Shown: one piece after another, positions 17,156 to 26,268 of the stretch
How the letters are laid out: each line of letters starts with the position of its first letter
Position numbering within the stretch: position 1 is the first letter of the stretch
Made by a program: the position numbers and the translations under genes
NCBI GenBank assembly: GCA_016716425.1
Contig: JADJWJ010000006.1
Location: forward strand, 124,001 to 188,000
DNA length: 64,000 nt
DNA from: Betaproteobacteria bacterium
GTDB taxonomy: Bacteria > Pseudomonadota > Gammaproteobacteria > Burkholderiales > Casimicrobiaceae
Direction: 5' to 3'
Notes under the pieces: generated by a model
Told to the model about the DNA's origin: nothing
What the model saw: only the letters and a program-made list of their open reading frames with translations
Databases searched by the model: none

Positions 17156-18670
17156 ATGCTGAAGCGGCTGCTCGCGCTGGCCGCGGGCGCGGCCGCGGTG
17201 TTCGCGTTCGCGCCGTTCGGCGCTTCGCTCGTCTCGGTCGCCGCGCTGGCGACGCTGTTCTTCCTGTGGCAGGCCGCGCCGTCTGCGCGCGAGGGCGCGT
17301 GGCAGGGCTTCGCGTTCGGCCTCGGGCTCTTCGGCGCCGGCGTGTCGTGGGTCTACGTCGCGCTGGAGACCTTCGGCGGCATGCCGGCGCCGGTCGCGCT
17401 GGTGGCCACCGCCGGCTTCGTCGCCTACCTCGCGGTGTGGCCTGCGCTCGCGGGCTGGGCCGTCGCACGGGTCACACCCGTGGGCGCGCCCGCCCGCCTG
17501 CTGGCCGCCGCCGCCGCGTGGACGCTCGCCGAATGGCTGCGCGGCTTCGTGCTGTCCGGCTTTCCGTGGCTCGCCGTCGGCAACGCGGAGCTCTCGCCCG
17601 GCGGCGCGCTGCCGCTCGCCGGCTTCGCGCCGATCGGCGGCGTCTTTCTCGTGTCGCTCGCGGTGGCGCTCACCGCCGCGGCGATCGCCGCGATCGCCGC
17701 GGCGCTCGCCGACGACCGGCCGCGACGCGTCGTGGCGATGCTCGCCGGCATCGCCGTCGTCGTGGCCGCCGGTGCGGCACTCGCCCGCATCGAGTGGACG
17801 CGCGCCGCGGGCGATCCGGTCGCGATTTCGCTCGTGCAGGGCAACGTATCGCAGGCGCAGAAGTTCGATCCCGCGTTCCGGCCGAAGAACTTCGAGCTGT
17901 ACGAGCGGCTGGTGGCGTTGAGCCGCGGCCGCATCGTCGTGCTGCCGGAGAGTGCGTTCCCGCAGTACGCCGACGAGATTCCGGGCGAGGTGTTCACGCG
18001 GCTCGCGGAGACCGGCCGCGCCCGCGACGGCGGCGTGCTGGTCGGCCTCTTCACGGCCGACCCACCGCGCGCGCCGGGGGAGGGCGAGCGGATCCACAAC
18101 AGCGTGGTCAGCCTCGGCGCGGCGCCGCCGCAGCTCTACCGCAAGCGCCATCTGGTGCCGTTCGGCGAGTCCATACCGGCCAAGCCGATCGCCGGCTGGT
18201 TCATCAACCGCGTGCTGGCGATCCCGCTCGCCGACCAGACGCCCGGCCCCCCCGACCAGCCGCCGTTCGAGATCGCCGGTCAGCGGCTCGCCATCAACAT
18301 CTGCTACGAGGACGTGTTCGGCGCGGAGTTGATCGGCAGCGCGCGCGCGGCCACGCTGCTCGTCAACGTCACCAACGACGCGTGGTACGGCCGCTCGATC
18401 GCGGCGCGCCAGCACAACCAGATCGCCGCGATGCGCGCGCTCGAGACCGGGCGGCCGATGCTGCGCGCGACCAACACCGGCATCACGTCGGCGATCGGCC
18501 ACGATGGCCGCGTGCTGGCGGAACTGCCGTGGTTCAAGGCCGGCATCCTCGAGATCGACATCGCCGGCAGGACCGGCGACACGCCCTACCTGCGCTTCGG
18601 CGACGCGCCGGCGGCCCTGCTCGCCGCCGCGCTCCTCGTGCTCGCGTTCGCCCTCGGCCGGCGGCGCTAG
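17156..18670 (+). CDS. lnt: apolipoprotein N-acyltransferase Lnt
   Basis: The 504-residue inner-membrane enzyme adds the third acyl chain to bacterial lipoproteins. About six to seven N-terminal membrane segments (including LSGFPWLAVGN) are followed by a nitrilase-like periplasmic domain. The catalytic triad is visible as Glu265 (LPESAFP), Lys330 (YRKRHLVPFGE) and Cys383 (INICYEDVF), and a last membrane helix ends the protein. ATG at 17156 is preferred over an upstream GTG because it directly precedes the first hydrophobic helix. A gap of about 208 nt separates it from corC, so it may have its own promoter. Confidence 0.95.
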   Translation: MLKRLLALAAGAAAVFAFAPFGASLVSVAALATLFFLWQAAPSAREGAWQGFAFGLGLFGAGVSWVYVALETFGGMPAPVALVATAGFVAYLAVWPALAGWAVARVTPVGAPARLLAAAAAWTLAEWLRGFVLSGFPWLAVGNAELSPGGALPLAGFAPIGGVFLVSLAVALTAAAIAAIAAALADDRPRRVVAMLAGIAVVVAAGAALARIEWTRAAGDPVAISLVQGNVSQAQKFDPAFRPKNFELYERLVALSRGRIVVLPESAFPQYADEIPGEVFTRLAETGRARDGGVLVGLFTADPPRAPGEGERIHNSVVSLGAAPPQLYRKRHLVPFGESIPAKPIAGWFINRVLAIPLADQTPGPPDQPPFEIAGQRLAINICYEDVFGAELIGSARAATLLVNVTNDAWYGRSIAARQHNQIAAMRALETGRPMLRATNTGITSAIGHDGRVLAELPWFKAGILEIDIAGRTGDTPYLRFGDAPAALLAAALLVLAFALGRRR

Positions 18671-18725
18671 CGCGAAATCCGCAGCACCGCGCGGCGGCCA
18701 TCGCGAAAACCCGGTCGGATCACGG

Positions 18726-18731
18726 TAAAAT
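18726..18731 (+). promoter_or_regulatory. -10 box upstream of glyQ
   Basis: TAAAAT in the context GGTAAAATCCGC, 52 nt before the glyQ start, is AT-rich against a GC-rich background. A matching -35 is not clear. Confidence 0.35.
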
Positions 18732-18782
18732 CCGCATCTTTCAAGCAGTTATCGAAAGTACGGCGGTCGCCGTTTCGACACG

Positions 18783-19676
18783 ATGCTCACGTTCCAGCAA
18801 GTCATCCTCCGCCTGCAGGACTATTGGGGCCGCCAGGGCTGCGCGCTGCTGCAGCCGTACGACATGGAGGTAGGCGCCGGCACGTCCCACACGGCGACGT
18901 TCCTGCGCGCGCTCGGCCCCGAGCCGTGGCGCGCCGCCTACGTGCAGCCGTCGCGGCGGCCGAAGGACGGCCGCTATGGCGAGAACCCCAACCGGCTCCA
19001 CCAGCACCACCAGTTCCAGGTCGTACTGAAACCCTCGCCCGCGGACATCCTCGACCTGTACCTCAACTCGCTGACCGCACTCGGCTTCGACCTCGCCAGG
19101 AACGACGTACGGTTCGTCGAGGACGACTGGGAAAACCCGACGCTGGGCGCGTGGGGGCTGGGCTGGGAGGTCTGGCTGAACGGCATGGAGATCACGCAGT
19201 TCACGTACTTCCAGCAAGTGGGCGGGCTCGACTGCAACCCGCTGACCGGCGAGATCACCTACGGCCTCGAGCGGATGTCGATGTACCTGCAGAACGTCGA
19301 ATCCGTGTTCGACCTGGCCTATACCGACACGATGTCGTACGGCGACGTGTTCTTCCAGAACGAGGTCGAGCAGTCGAAGTACGCGTTCGACGCGTCCGAT
19401 GCGGAGAAGCTCTTCGGCCAGTTCGCGCACTTCGAGGGCGAGGCGAGGCGGCTGCTGGACGCGAAGCTGCCACTGCCGGGCTACGAGATGATCCTGAAGG
19501 CCGGGCACACGTTCAATCTGCTCGACGCCCGCGGCGCGATCTCGGTCACCGAGCGCGCCGCGTACATCGGCCGCATCCGCAACCTGTCGCGCGCGGTGGC
19601 GACCGCCTACGTCGAGTCGCGCGAAGCGCTGGGCTACCCGATGCTGCCGGCAGCGCAGCGAAGGGCCGCGGCATGA
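18783..19676 (+). CDS. glyQ: glycyl-tRNA synthetase alpha subunit
   Basis: The 297-residue catalytic subunit of the alpha2-beta2 type enzyme activates glycine and charges tRNA-Gly. It has LRLQDYWGRQGCALLQPYDM at the N-terminus, then YVQPSRRPKDGRYGENPNRL and EITYGLERMSMYLQ (class II motifs 2 and 3). Length matches the family (about 300). Its TGA overlaps the ATG of glyS. The bacterial two-subunit form is standard in beta- and gammaproteobacteria. Confidence 0.97.
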   Translation: MLTFQQVILRLQDYWGRQGCALLQPYDMEVGAGTSHTATFLRALGPEPWRAAYVQPSRRPKDGRYGENPNRLHQHHQFQVVLKPSPADILDLYLNSLTALGFDLARNDVRFVEDDWENPTLGAWGLGWEVWLNGMEITQFTYFQQVGGLDCNPLTGEITYGLERMSMYLQNVESVFDLAYTDTMSYGDVFFQNEVEQSKYAFDASDAEKLFGQFAHFEGEARRLLDAKLPLPGYEMILKAGHTFNLLDARGAISVTERAAYIGRIRNLSRAVATAYVESREALGYPMLPAAQRRAAA

Positions 19677-21778
19677 AGTCCGCGACCCTGCTGGTCGAAC
19701 TCCTCACCGAGGAGCTGCCGCCGAAGGCGCTGAAGGGGCTCGGCGAATCGTTTGCCCGGTCAATTTCCGCGGCGCTGCGCGACCGGGGCTTTCTCGGCGC
19801 CGACACGGCCGTCACTCCCTTCGCGACGCCCCGCCGGCTGAGCGTCGCGGTCACCGCGGTCGCCGCGGAAGTGACCGAGCCGTCGCGCGCCGTGCCGCTG
19901 CTGCCCGTCAACGTGGCGTTCGGCAGCGACGGCGCGCCGACCGAGGCGCTCGAAAAGGCGATCAAGGCCAAGGCCGGGTTCGCGCGTTTCGCCGACGTCC
20001 CGGTCGAGCGCCTCGAACGCCGCCACGACGGCAAGATGGAGCGGCTGTTCTACCTCGAGCCCCCCATCAAGGTCCCCTTGCGCCCGGCGCTGCAGGACGC
20101 GCTCGACGCCGCCATCGCCGCGCTGCCGATCCCCAAGGTCATGAGCTACGCCGGGCCGGGCAGCTACTTCAACAACGAGAAGTTCGTCCGCCCGGCGCAC
20201 CGGCTGGTCGCGCTGCACGGCGAGGCCGTCGTTCCGGTCGAGGCCCTGGGCCTTTCGGCCGGCCGCGAGACGCTCGGCCACCGGTTCCTCTCGCACAAGG
20301 CCATCGCGATGGCCAATGCCGACGCCTACGCGCCGACGCTGGAGGCGGAAGGGAAGGTCGTCCCCTCCTTCGCCGCCCGCCGCGCGAGCATCGTCGTGCA
20401 GCTCGAGGGCGCCGCCGGCAGCGCAACGCCGATCATGCCCGACGCGCTGCTCGACGAGGTCACCGCGCTGGTCGAGTGGCCGGTCGTCTACGCCGGATCC
20501 TTCGACGCCGCGTTCCTCGCGGTGCCGCAGGAGTGCCTGATCCTCACGATGCAGTTGAACCAGCGCTACTTCGCGCTGGCCGACGACAGCGGCACGCTGG
20601 GCAACCGCTTCCTGCTCGTCAGCAACCTCGCGACGCAAGACCCGTCCGCCATCGTCGCGGGCAACGAGCGGGTGCTGCGCGCGCGGCTCGCCGACGCGAA
20701 GTTCTTCTTCGACCAGGACCGCCGGCAGCGGCTCGAGGCACGCGTCGGGCGCCTCGCGAGTGTGGTCCATCACAACAAGCTGGGCTCGCAGGCGCAGCGC
20801 GTCGACCGCCTGCGCGCGCTCGCCACGCGCATCGCGCCTCTCATCGGCGCCGACGCGGCGCTGGCCGACCGCGCGGCCCTGCTCGCCAAGGCCGATCTCG
20901 TCACCGACATGGTCGGCGAGTTCCCCGAACTGCAGGGCCTGATGGGCCGCTACTACGCGCAGCACGACGGCGAGCCGCCGGAGGTCGCCGCCGCGATCGA
21001 GCAGCACTATTGGCCGAAGGGCGCGGGCGACCGCCTGCCGGAGGCGCCCGTCGCGCAGGCCGTCGCGCTCGCCGACAGGCTGGAGGCGCTCGCCGGCATG
21101 TTCGGGATCGGGCAGGTGCCCACCGGCGACAAGGACCCGTTCGGCCTGCGCCGCGCGGCGCTCGGCGTCATCCGCATCCTCGTCGAGCGCAACCAGCCGG
21201 TGTCGCTCACGGCACTCGTCGACCTCGCGTTCGCTGCGTTCGCCGGCATTCCGGCAGTCCAGCCGCAGCAGGCCGCCGTCCTCGACTTCGTCTACGACCG
21301 CCTGCGCGGCTATCTGCGCGAGCAGGGCTACACCGCCAACCAGGTCGCCGCCGTCCTCGACACCCGACCGGACGGAATCGCCGACCTGCCGGCGCGCCTC
21401 GCCGCGGTGCAGGCGTTCGCCGCGCTGCCCGAGGCGGCCGCGCTGTCGGCCGCGAACAAGCGCATCGTGAACATCCTGAGGAAGAGCGGCAGCGAGGCCG
21501 CGGGCGCCGTGGACCGAGCGCGGCTCGCCGACGGCGCCGAGCACGACCTCTACCTCGCATTCCAGCGGCTGACGCCGCAGGTCGAGGCCGACTACGGCAG
21601 CGGCGACTTCACGGGCGCGTTGAAGGCGCTCGCCACGGCCAAGCCGGCGGTCGACCGCTACTTCGACGACGTGATGGTGATGGCGGACGACCCGGCCATC
21701 CGCGCCAACCGCCTCGCGCTGCTGCGCGGCGTGGCGGCGACGATGAACCGCGTCGCCGACATCTCGAAGCTCGCCTAG
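19673..21778 (+). CDS. glyS: glycyl-tRNA synthetase beta subunit
   Basis: The 701-residue tRNA-binding subunit begins TLLVELLTEELPPKALKGLG, the family N-terminus. It has VMSYAGPGSYFNNEKFVRPA, PQECLILTMQLNQRYFAL and an HD-like region (LVTDMVGEFPELQGLMGRYY), with an anticodon-binding DALR-type domain at the C-terminus. It completes the alpha2-beta2 GlyRS. The ATG overlaps the glyQ stop (ATGA). gmhB follows after 5 nt. Confidence 0.96.
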   Translation: MKSATLLVELLTEELPPKALKGLGESFARSISAALRDRGFLGADTAVTPFATPRRLSVAVTAVAAEVTEPSRAVPLLPVNVAFGSDGAPTEALEKAIKAKAGFARFADVPVERLERRHDGKMERLFYLEPPIKVPLRPALQDALDAAIAALPIPKVMSYAGPGSYFNNEKFVRPAHRLVALHGEAVVPVEALGLSAGRETLGHRFLSHKAIAMANADAYAPTLEAEGKVVPSFAARRASIVVQLEGAAGSATPIMPDALLDEVTALVEWPVVYAGSFDAAFLAVPQECLILTMQLNQRYFALADDSGTLGNRFLLVSNLATQDPSAIVAGNERVLRARLADAKFFFDQDRRQRLEARVGRLASVVHHNKLGSQAQRVDRLRALATRIAPLIGADAALADRAALLAKADLVTDMVGEFPELQGLMGRYYAQHDGEPPEVAAAIEQHYWPKGAGDRLPEAPVAQAVALADRLEALAGMFGIGQVPTGDKDPFGLRRAALGVIRILVERNQPVSLTALVDLAFAAFAGIPAVQPQQAAVLDFVYDRLRGYLREQGYTANQVAAVLDTRPDGIADLPARLAAVQAFAALPEAAALSAANKRIVNILRKSGSEAAGAVDRARLADGAEHDLYLAFQRLTPQVEADYGSGDFTGALKALATAKPAVDRYFDDVMVMADDPAIRANRLALLRGVAATMNRVADISKLA

Positions 21779-21783
21779 CGCCG

Positions 21784-22365
21784 ATGGTCCAGCTCGCCTC
21801 CGAGGCCGTCTCGCCGACCCGCGCGGTCCGGCTGATCATCCTCGACCGCGACGGCGTCATCAACCACGACAGCGAGCAGTTCATCAAGTCGCCGGACGAG
21901 TGGCGCGCCATCCCCGGCAGCCTCGAGGCCATCGCCCGCCTCAACCACGCCGGCTACCGCGTCGTCGTCGCGACCAACCAGTCCGGCATCGGCCGCGGCC
22001 TCTTCGACATGGCGATGCTGAACGCCATCCACGAAAAAATGCACCGGGCGCTCGCGCACGTCGGCGCCCGGGTCGACGCCATCTTCTACTGCCCGCACAC
22101 GGCCGACGCCAGGTGCGAGTGCCGCAAGCCCAGACCCGGCATGCTGATCGAGATCGGCAAGCGCTTCAACGTGGAGTTGACGGGAGTGCCCTGCATCGGC
22201 GACTCTTTGCGCGACCTCGTGTCGGCGGACGCCGTCGGCGGGCAGCCCATGCTGGTCCTCACCGGAAAGGGCGAGAAGACGTTGCGCGAAGGCAACTTCC
22301 CGAAGAACACCGTCATCTTCCCCGACCTGGCGTTCGCCGTGTCGGCGCTGCTGGCCGGTGAGTAG
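21784..22365 (+). CDS. gmhB: D-glycero-beta-D-manno-heptose-1,7-bisphosphate 7-phosphatase
   Basis: The 193-residue HAD-superfamily phosphatase removes the 7-phosphate from heptose bisphosphate in ADP-heptose synthesis for the LPS inner core. The catalytic motif is LDRDGVIN (DxDG) and there is VATNQSGIGRGLF. The zinc-binding loop CPHTADARCECRKP with four Cys/His ligands is typical of GmhB and related histidinol phosphatases. ATG at 21784 is 5 nt after the glyS stop. The position between glyS and plsC is the usual one in Burkholderiales. Confidence 0.92.
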   Translation: MVQLASEAVSPTRAVRLIILDRDGVINHDSEQFIKSPDEWRAIPGSLEAIARLNHAGYRVVVATNQSGIGRGLFDMAMLNAIHEKMHRALAHVGARVDAIFYCPHTADARCECRKPRPGMLIEIGKRFNVELTGVPCIGDSLRDLVSADAVGGQPMLVLTGKGEKTLREGNFPKNTVIFPDLAFAVSALLAGE

Positions 22366-22416
22366 CCGCAGGCGCGGGATGGCCCGGCGAGCGCATGCCG
22401 CCGCCGCGGGCGCCCG

Positions 22417-23166
22417 ATGACCAGGGAGCCCTCGCCGATGTTCTCGGCCCTGCGCTCCATCGCCTTCCTGTTGTTCCAGATCGTCGTGACGCCGGTCTAC
22501 GCGCTCGCGATGATCGCGACATTCTGGCTGCCGCCCGTCCCCCGCTACAGGATCGCCGCCCACTGGTGCTGGATCAACCTGCAGGGCGTGCGCACGCTCT
22601 GCGGCATTCGCTGGCGCGTGGACGGCCTCGCGAACATCCCTGCCGACACGATGGCCGCACCCCACATCGTGATGTCGAAGCACAGCTCGACGTGGGAGAC
22701 GCTGGCGCTCAACCTCTACTTCCCGCCGCTCGCCTTCGTCGCGAAGAAGGAGCTTCTCGCGATTCCGTTCTTCGGCTGGGGCTTCCGGCTTGCCTCGCCG
22801 ATCACCATTGACCGCAAGGCCGGGACCGACGCGATGGACCAGATCGTCGCGCAGGGCCGCGAGCGCTTCGCGCAGGGCTTCTGGATCGTCGTCTACCCCG
22901 AGGGCACGCGCATCCGGGCCGGCCGGCGCGCCAAGTACAAGACGGGCGGCGCCCGGCTCGCGATCGCGATGAACGTGCCGATCATCCCGGTCGCGCACAA
23001 CGCCGGCCACATCTGGCCGAAGGGGCTGTTCGGCAAGCGTCCGGGGACCGTCACGATGACGATCGGCGCCCCGATCTCGCCGGCCGGCAAGGACCCGGCG
23101 AAGCTGACGCAGGAAGTGGAGAACTGGATCGAGGGCGAGGTCGCCCGCCTCGGGGGGCCGGCGTGA
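22417..23166 (+). CDS. plsC: 1-acyl-sn-glycerol-3-phosphate acyltransferase
   Basis: The 249-residue membrane-bound enzyme converts lysophosphatidate to phosphatidate. An N-terminal hydrophobic segment is followed by the catalytic block KHSSTWET, an H-x4-E variant of the usual H-x4-D, and by FVAKKELLAIPFFGW, VVYPEGTRIRAG and NVPIIPVAHNAG. These are the four conserved acyltransferase blocks. The start ATG at 22417 lies 51 nt after gmhB. The stop overlaps the GTG of the next gene. Confidence 0.9.
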   Translation: MTREPSPMFSALRSIAFLLFQIVVTPVYALAMIATFWLPPVPRYRIAAHWCWINLQGVRTLCGIRWRVDGLANIPADTMAAPHIVMSKHSSTWETLALNLYFPPLAFVAKKELLAIPFFGWGFRLASPITIDRKAGTDAMDQIVAQGRERFAQGFWIVVYPEGTRIRAGRRAKYKTGGARLAIAMNVPIIPVAHNAGHIWPKGLFGKRPGTVTMTIGAPISPAGKDPAKLTQEVENWIEGEVARLGGPA

Positions 23167-23951
23167 CGCGCGCCGCCCCCGCCGTCGCGCACCTGCGTCT
23201 CGACGAGGTCCGCGGCCGCGACGCCGCGCGCCGCGGGCGCGACGGCCACATGAAGCGCATCACGCTCGGCGTCGAGACCGTCGACTACCGCCTCATCCGC
23301 GCCCGGCGGCGAACGATCGGGATGGAAGTCGACCTGACCGGGCTGACCGTGCGCGCGCCGCGGTGGGTGACGTTGTCCGAAATCGAGGCAGCGCTGCAGG
23401 AGCGGGCCGGCTGGATCGCGAAGGCGCTGGCCGAGTGGCGCGGCCGCCGGCGCGACGTGATGCCGCGCGAGTGGAAGTCCGGGGCGCCGATCCTGTACCG
23501 GGGCCGCGAACTGGCGCTCGAGGTGTTCCCGGCGCGCCGGGTCCGCATCGCGCCGGACCTCTTCCACCTCACCGTGCTGCACCCCCACGCGCGGGACGAG
23601 ATGCTGGTCGCGGAGCTCGTGGGCAAGTGGCTGCGCGACGAGGCCTGGACCTTCGTCGCGCCGCAGGTCGAGCACTATGCGCGCCGCATCACCGCCGCCG
23701 CGCCGACGCTGCGGCTGTCGAACGCGCGCAGCGAGTGGGGCAGCTGCAACGCCCGCGGCGAGATCCGCCTCAACTGGCGGCTGGTCCAGCTGCCGCCGAC
23801 GCTCGCCGAGTACGTGGTCGCGCACGAGGTCGCCCACCTGGTCGAGCTCAATCACTCGCCCCGCTTCTGGGCGCTCGTCGAGACGCTGATCCCCGGCCAC
23901 GCGACGCTGCGGCGGGAGCTCGAGGACTGGACGGCGCTATTGGCGGCGTGA
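23163..23951 (+). CDS. YgjP-type metallopeptidase domain protein (DUF45, M48-like)
   Basis: The 262-residue protein ends in a zinc-binding domain with SEWGSCNARGEIRLNWRLV and VAHEVAHLVELNHSPRFW; HExxH plus a downstream His are the probable metal ligands. This is the YgjP/SprT-like family of presumed cytoplasmic metallopeptidases, with no defined substrate. The GTG at 23163 overlaps plsC; an ATG at 23250 gives 233 residues and starts nearer the conserved region, so the first 29 Arg/Ala-rich residues may not be translated. The stop codon lies inside a perfect 16-bp inverted repeat that opens a composite repeat element. Confidence 0.87.
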   Translation: MTRAAPAVAHLRLDEVRGRDAARRGRDGHMKRITLGVETVDYRLIRARRRTIGMEVDLTGLTVRAPRWVTLSEIEAALQERAGWIAKALAEWRGRRRDVMPREWKSGAPILYRGRELALEVFPARRVRIAPDLFHLTVLHPHARDEMLVAELVGKWLRDEAWTFVAPQVEHYARRITAAAPTLRLSNARSEWGSCNARGEIRLNWRLVQLPPTLAEYVVAHEVAHLVELNHSPRFWALVETLIPGHATLRRELEDWTALLAA

Positions 23952-24223
23952 CGAAAACACGGGAGGAACGCTTCCCCGTGTTTTCGTCACGCTGAAGTCA
24001 GCGCGGAAACCTTCGGGCGGCCGGGCGGTTTCCGCGTAGCAGCGGCACGAAGCGCGCGGCTGCCTCCGCGGCCTGTCGTGGAGTGCGAGAGGTCACCGTG
24101 TCGGCGGCCCGCCACTCCTCGCGGACGCGCGCTGCGCGCCCGGGCTTCGCCCCGCGCTCGGTTTGACGTCCCACAGGTCGCTGCGCTCCCGGTTCGGTAG
24201 CGCGCGCTTGCGGGCTGACAGCC
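23948..24223 (+). repeat. composite hairpin repeat, copy A
   Basis: This 276-nt element fills most of the gap between ygjP and cyaY. It opens with hairpin 1, a perfect 16-bp inverted repeat (GTGACGAAAACACGGG at 23948 paired with 23975-23990) that includes the ygjP stop codon. A link GAAGTCAGC follows. Then comes hairpin 2, a stem GCGGAAAC/GTTTCCGC around the 17-nt loop CTTCGGGCGGCCGGGCG at 24011-24027. The remaining 190 nt (including CCACTCCTCGCGGACGCGCG and GACGTCCCACAGGTCGCTGC) recur nearly unchanged, inverted, at 27161-27350. No open frame here looks like a gene. Confidence 0.85.
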
Positions 24224-24319
24224 TTCTGCGGACCGCTTCGCGGCTCGACTTCCAGCGTGCGACGACCCCTCACCGACCGGGTCGACGCGATCCGTTGCCG
24301 CGAAACCGGGGTTCGAGGT

Positions 24320-24679
24320 TCAGCGCACGTCCGAGTCCGGCGCCGGGAGCGCGGAGAGGTCAACTTCGAGGTCGGCCTGCTCGCGCAGCAGGCGGGTGAG
24401 CGCGGGGGCGAGAAGCTCGCCGGAGCGCGTGTCGCGCCACGCGCCGGCATCGCCCCGGTAGTGGAAGCCGCCCGCGCGCGCGGCGACCCAGATCTCGCGA
24501 TTCGCGACGTGCCGGTTGACGATCAGCTTGCCGCGCTCGTCGCAGTCGATCGTCAGGATGCCGTCGTTCAGGCTCCAGTCGGCATCGGCGTCGCCATCGG
24601 CGAGCGCGGCGTCGAGCGCGGCGCCGATGGCGGTCAGGACGGCGTCGGCGGACGCGATGAAAGCGGTGTCGGAGCCCAT
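24320..24679 (-). CDS. cyaY: iron donor protein CyaY (frataxin homologue)
   Basis: The 119-residue acidic protein has the frataxin fold signature: an acidic first helix, then GILTIDCDERGKLIVNRH, REIWVAARAGGFHY and a C-terminal helix. CyaY binds iron and modulates IscS-dependent iron-sulfur cluster assembly in the cytoplasm. It diverges from lptM-lysA across 26 nt, the standard cyaY/lptM/lysA arrangement in proteobacteria. Confidence 0.92.
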   Translation of the reverse strand: MGSDTAFIASADAVLTAIGAALDAALADGDADADWSLNDGILTIDCDERGKLIVNRHVANREIWVAARAGGFHYRGDAGAWRDTRSGELLAPALTRLLREQADLEVDLSALPAPDSDVR

Positions 24680-24705
24680 GTTCGCGCGTGATAGGATGGC
24701 CGCCG

Positions 24706-24903
24706 ATGTTACGTCAATTCCGCCTTGCCGCCGTGCTCGCCGCGTCGCTCGCGTGCGCAGGATGTGGCATCAAGGGGCCGCTCATGCTGCCGCCGGCGTC
24801 GCCGGCGGCAGCCGTTCCCGCGCCGGCCGTACCGCCGCCGGCTGGCGCGCCCGCGACGCCGCCCGCCGGCGAGCAGGCGCCCGCCACGCCGCGCAAGCAG
24901 TGA
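24706..24903 (+). CDS. lptM: LPS translocon maturation lipoprotein LptM (YifL)
   Basis: The 65-residue lipoprotein has a signal peptide with lipobox LACAGC followed by GIKGPLMLPP, which matches the conserved GCGLKGPL start of mature YifL/LptM. A short Pro/Ala-rich tail completes it. In E. coli LptM assists oxidative maturation of the LptD/LptE outer-membrane translocon. ATG at 24706 is directly followed by the signal peptide; an in-frame TTG upstream is less likely. The stop overlaps the GTG of lysA, so both form an operon. Confidence 0.9.
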   Translation: MLRQFRLAAVLAASLACAGCGIKGPLMLPPASPAAAVPAPAVPPPAGAPATPPAGEQAPATPRKQ

Positions 24904-26144
24904 GCGCTTTCGCGTACCGCGACGGCGAGCTGCACGCCGAGGGCGTCGCCCTGTCGGCGATCGCCGCGCGCTTCGGTACCCCCTGCTACGTGTACTCGCG
25001 CGCCGAACTCGAAGGCGCGTGGCGGGCGTTCGACGCCGCGTTCGAGGGGCTGCCGCACCTCGTCTGCTACGCGATGAAGGCGAACTCGAACCTCGCGATC
25101 CTCGACCTCTATGCGCGGCTGGGGAGTGGCTTCGACATCGTGTCCGGCGGGGAGCTCGCGCGCGTCATCGCCGCCGGCGGCGACCCGGGCAAGGTCGTGT
25201 TCTCGGGTGTGGGCAAGACGGACGCCGAGATGGCGCAGGCGCTGGAGGCAGGGATCCTCTGCTTCAACGTCGAGTCGGAGGGCGAGCTCGACCGGCTCGC
25301 CGACGTCGCCGCTCGGCTCGGGCGGCGCGCGCCGGTCAGCTTCCGCGTGAACCCGGACGTCGACCCGAAGACGCACCCGTACATCGCGACGGGGCTGAAA
25401 GAGAGCAAGTTCGGCGTCGCGTTCGACGACGCACCCCGGCTCTACCGGAAGGCGGCGCGCTCGCCCCATGTCGCCGTCCACGGACTCGACATCCACATCG
25501 GCTCGCAGATCACCGACCTCGCCCCGTATCGCGAGTCGGCGAGCAAGGTCCTCGACCTCGTCGACCGGCTGCGCGCCGACGGCATCGCGCTCGCCCACAT
25601 CGACCTGGGCGGCGGGCTCGGCATCCGCTATCGCGACGAGGCGCCGGTGCCGCTGCCCGAGTATGCCGCGATGCTGCGCGGGCTCTTCGCCGGGCGGCCC
25701 GAGCGCCTGCTGTTCGAGCCGGGCCGCCGGCTCGTCGGCGGCGCCGGCGTGCTGCTCACGCGAGTGCTGTACCTGAAGCCGGGCGCAGCGAAGAGCTTCG
25801 CGATCGTCGACGCCGCGATGAACGACCTCATGCGCCCGGCGCTGTACGACGCCTGGCATCCGGTCGATCCGGTGCGCCCGCGCGCCGGCGGCGAGCGTCT
25901 CTGGGAGATCGTCGGTCCCGTCTGCGAGAGCGGCGATTTCCTCGCGCGCGATCGCCGGCTTGCGCTCGCGCCGGGAGACCTGCTGGCGGTGGGTGCCGCC
26001 GGCGCTTACGCCATGGCGATGAGCTCCAACTACAACACGCGGACGCGCGCCTGCGAGGTGCTTGTCGACGACAGCAGGATGCAACTCGTGCGCCGCCGCG
26101 AACGCTGCGAAGAACTCTTCGCGCTCGAGAACCGGCTGCCCTGA
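24900..26144 (+). CDS. lysA: diaminopimelate decarboxylase
   Basis: The 414-residue PLP enzyme catalyses the last step of lysine synthesis, meso-diaminopimelate to L-lysine. It has the alanine-racemase-type barrel with the PLP Lys in CYAMKANSN (about Lys60), HGLDIHIGSQITD, LGGGLGIRY, FEPGRRLVGGAG, and the second-domain catalytic VCESGDFLA and YNTRTRACEVLV. GTG at 24900 overlaps the lptM stop (GTGA). No lysine riboswitch is seen in the short upstream region. Confidence 0.95.
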   Translation: MSAFAYRDGELHAEGVALSAIAARFGTPCYVYSRAELEGAWRAFDAAFEGLPHLVCYAMKANSNLAILDLYARLGSGFDIVSGGELARVIAAGGDPGKVVFSGVGKTDAEMAQALEAGILCFNVESEGELDRLADVAARLGRRAPVSFRVNPDVDPKTHPYIATGLKESKFGVAFDDAPRLYRKAARSPHVAVHGLDIHIGSQITDLAPYRESASKVLDLVDRLRADGIALAHIDLGGGLGIRYRDEAPVPLPEYAAMLRGLFAGRPERLLFEPGRRLVGGAGVLLTRVLYLKPGAAKSFAIVDAAMNDLMRPALYDAWHPVDPVRPRAGGERLWEIVGPVCESGDFLARDRRLALAPGDLLAVGAAGAYAMAMSSNYNTRTRACEVLVDDSRMQLVRRRERCEELFALENRLP

Positions 26145-26268
26145 GCGACGCGCGATGCGTCGCGCGCACGCGCTCGACGCGCGAAGAATCGCGCTCGGAA
26201 CCCGTGTATCGCGTTGTGCGCAAAGCGCAACAGTCGCGTTCCTAAGCGTCGGAATCGGCGACGAAATC

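Noticed and set aside
24245..24320. Possible tRNA in the CGGGGTTCGAGGTTC region
   Set aside because: A GTTCGA word is present, but no acceptor stem, anticodon arm or CCA-flanked cloverleaf can be drawn.
23998..24450. Minus-strand open frame through composite repeat A and part of cyaY
   Set aside because: Similar peptides appear wherever the repeat occurs, in either orientation, so it is repeat DNA rather than a gene.
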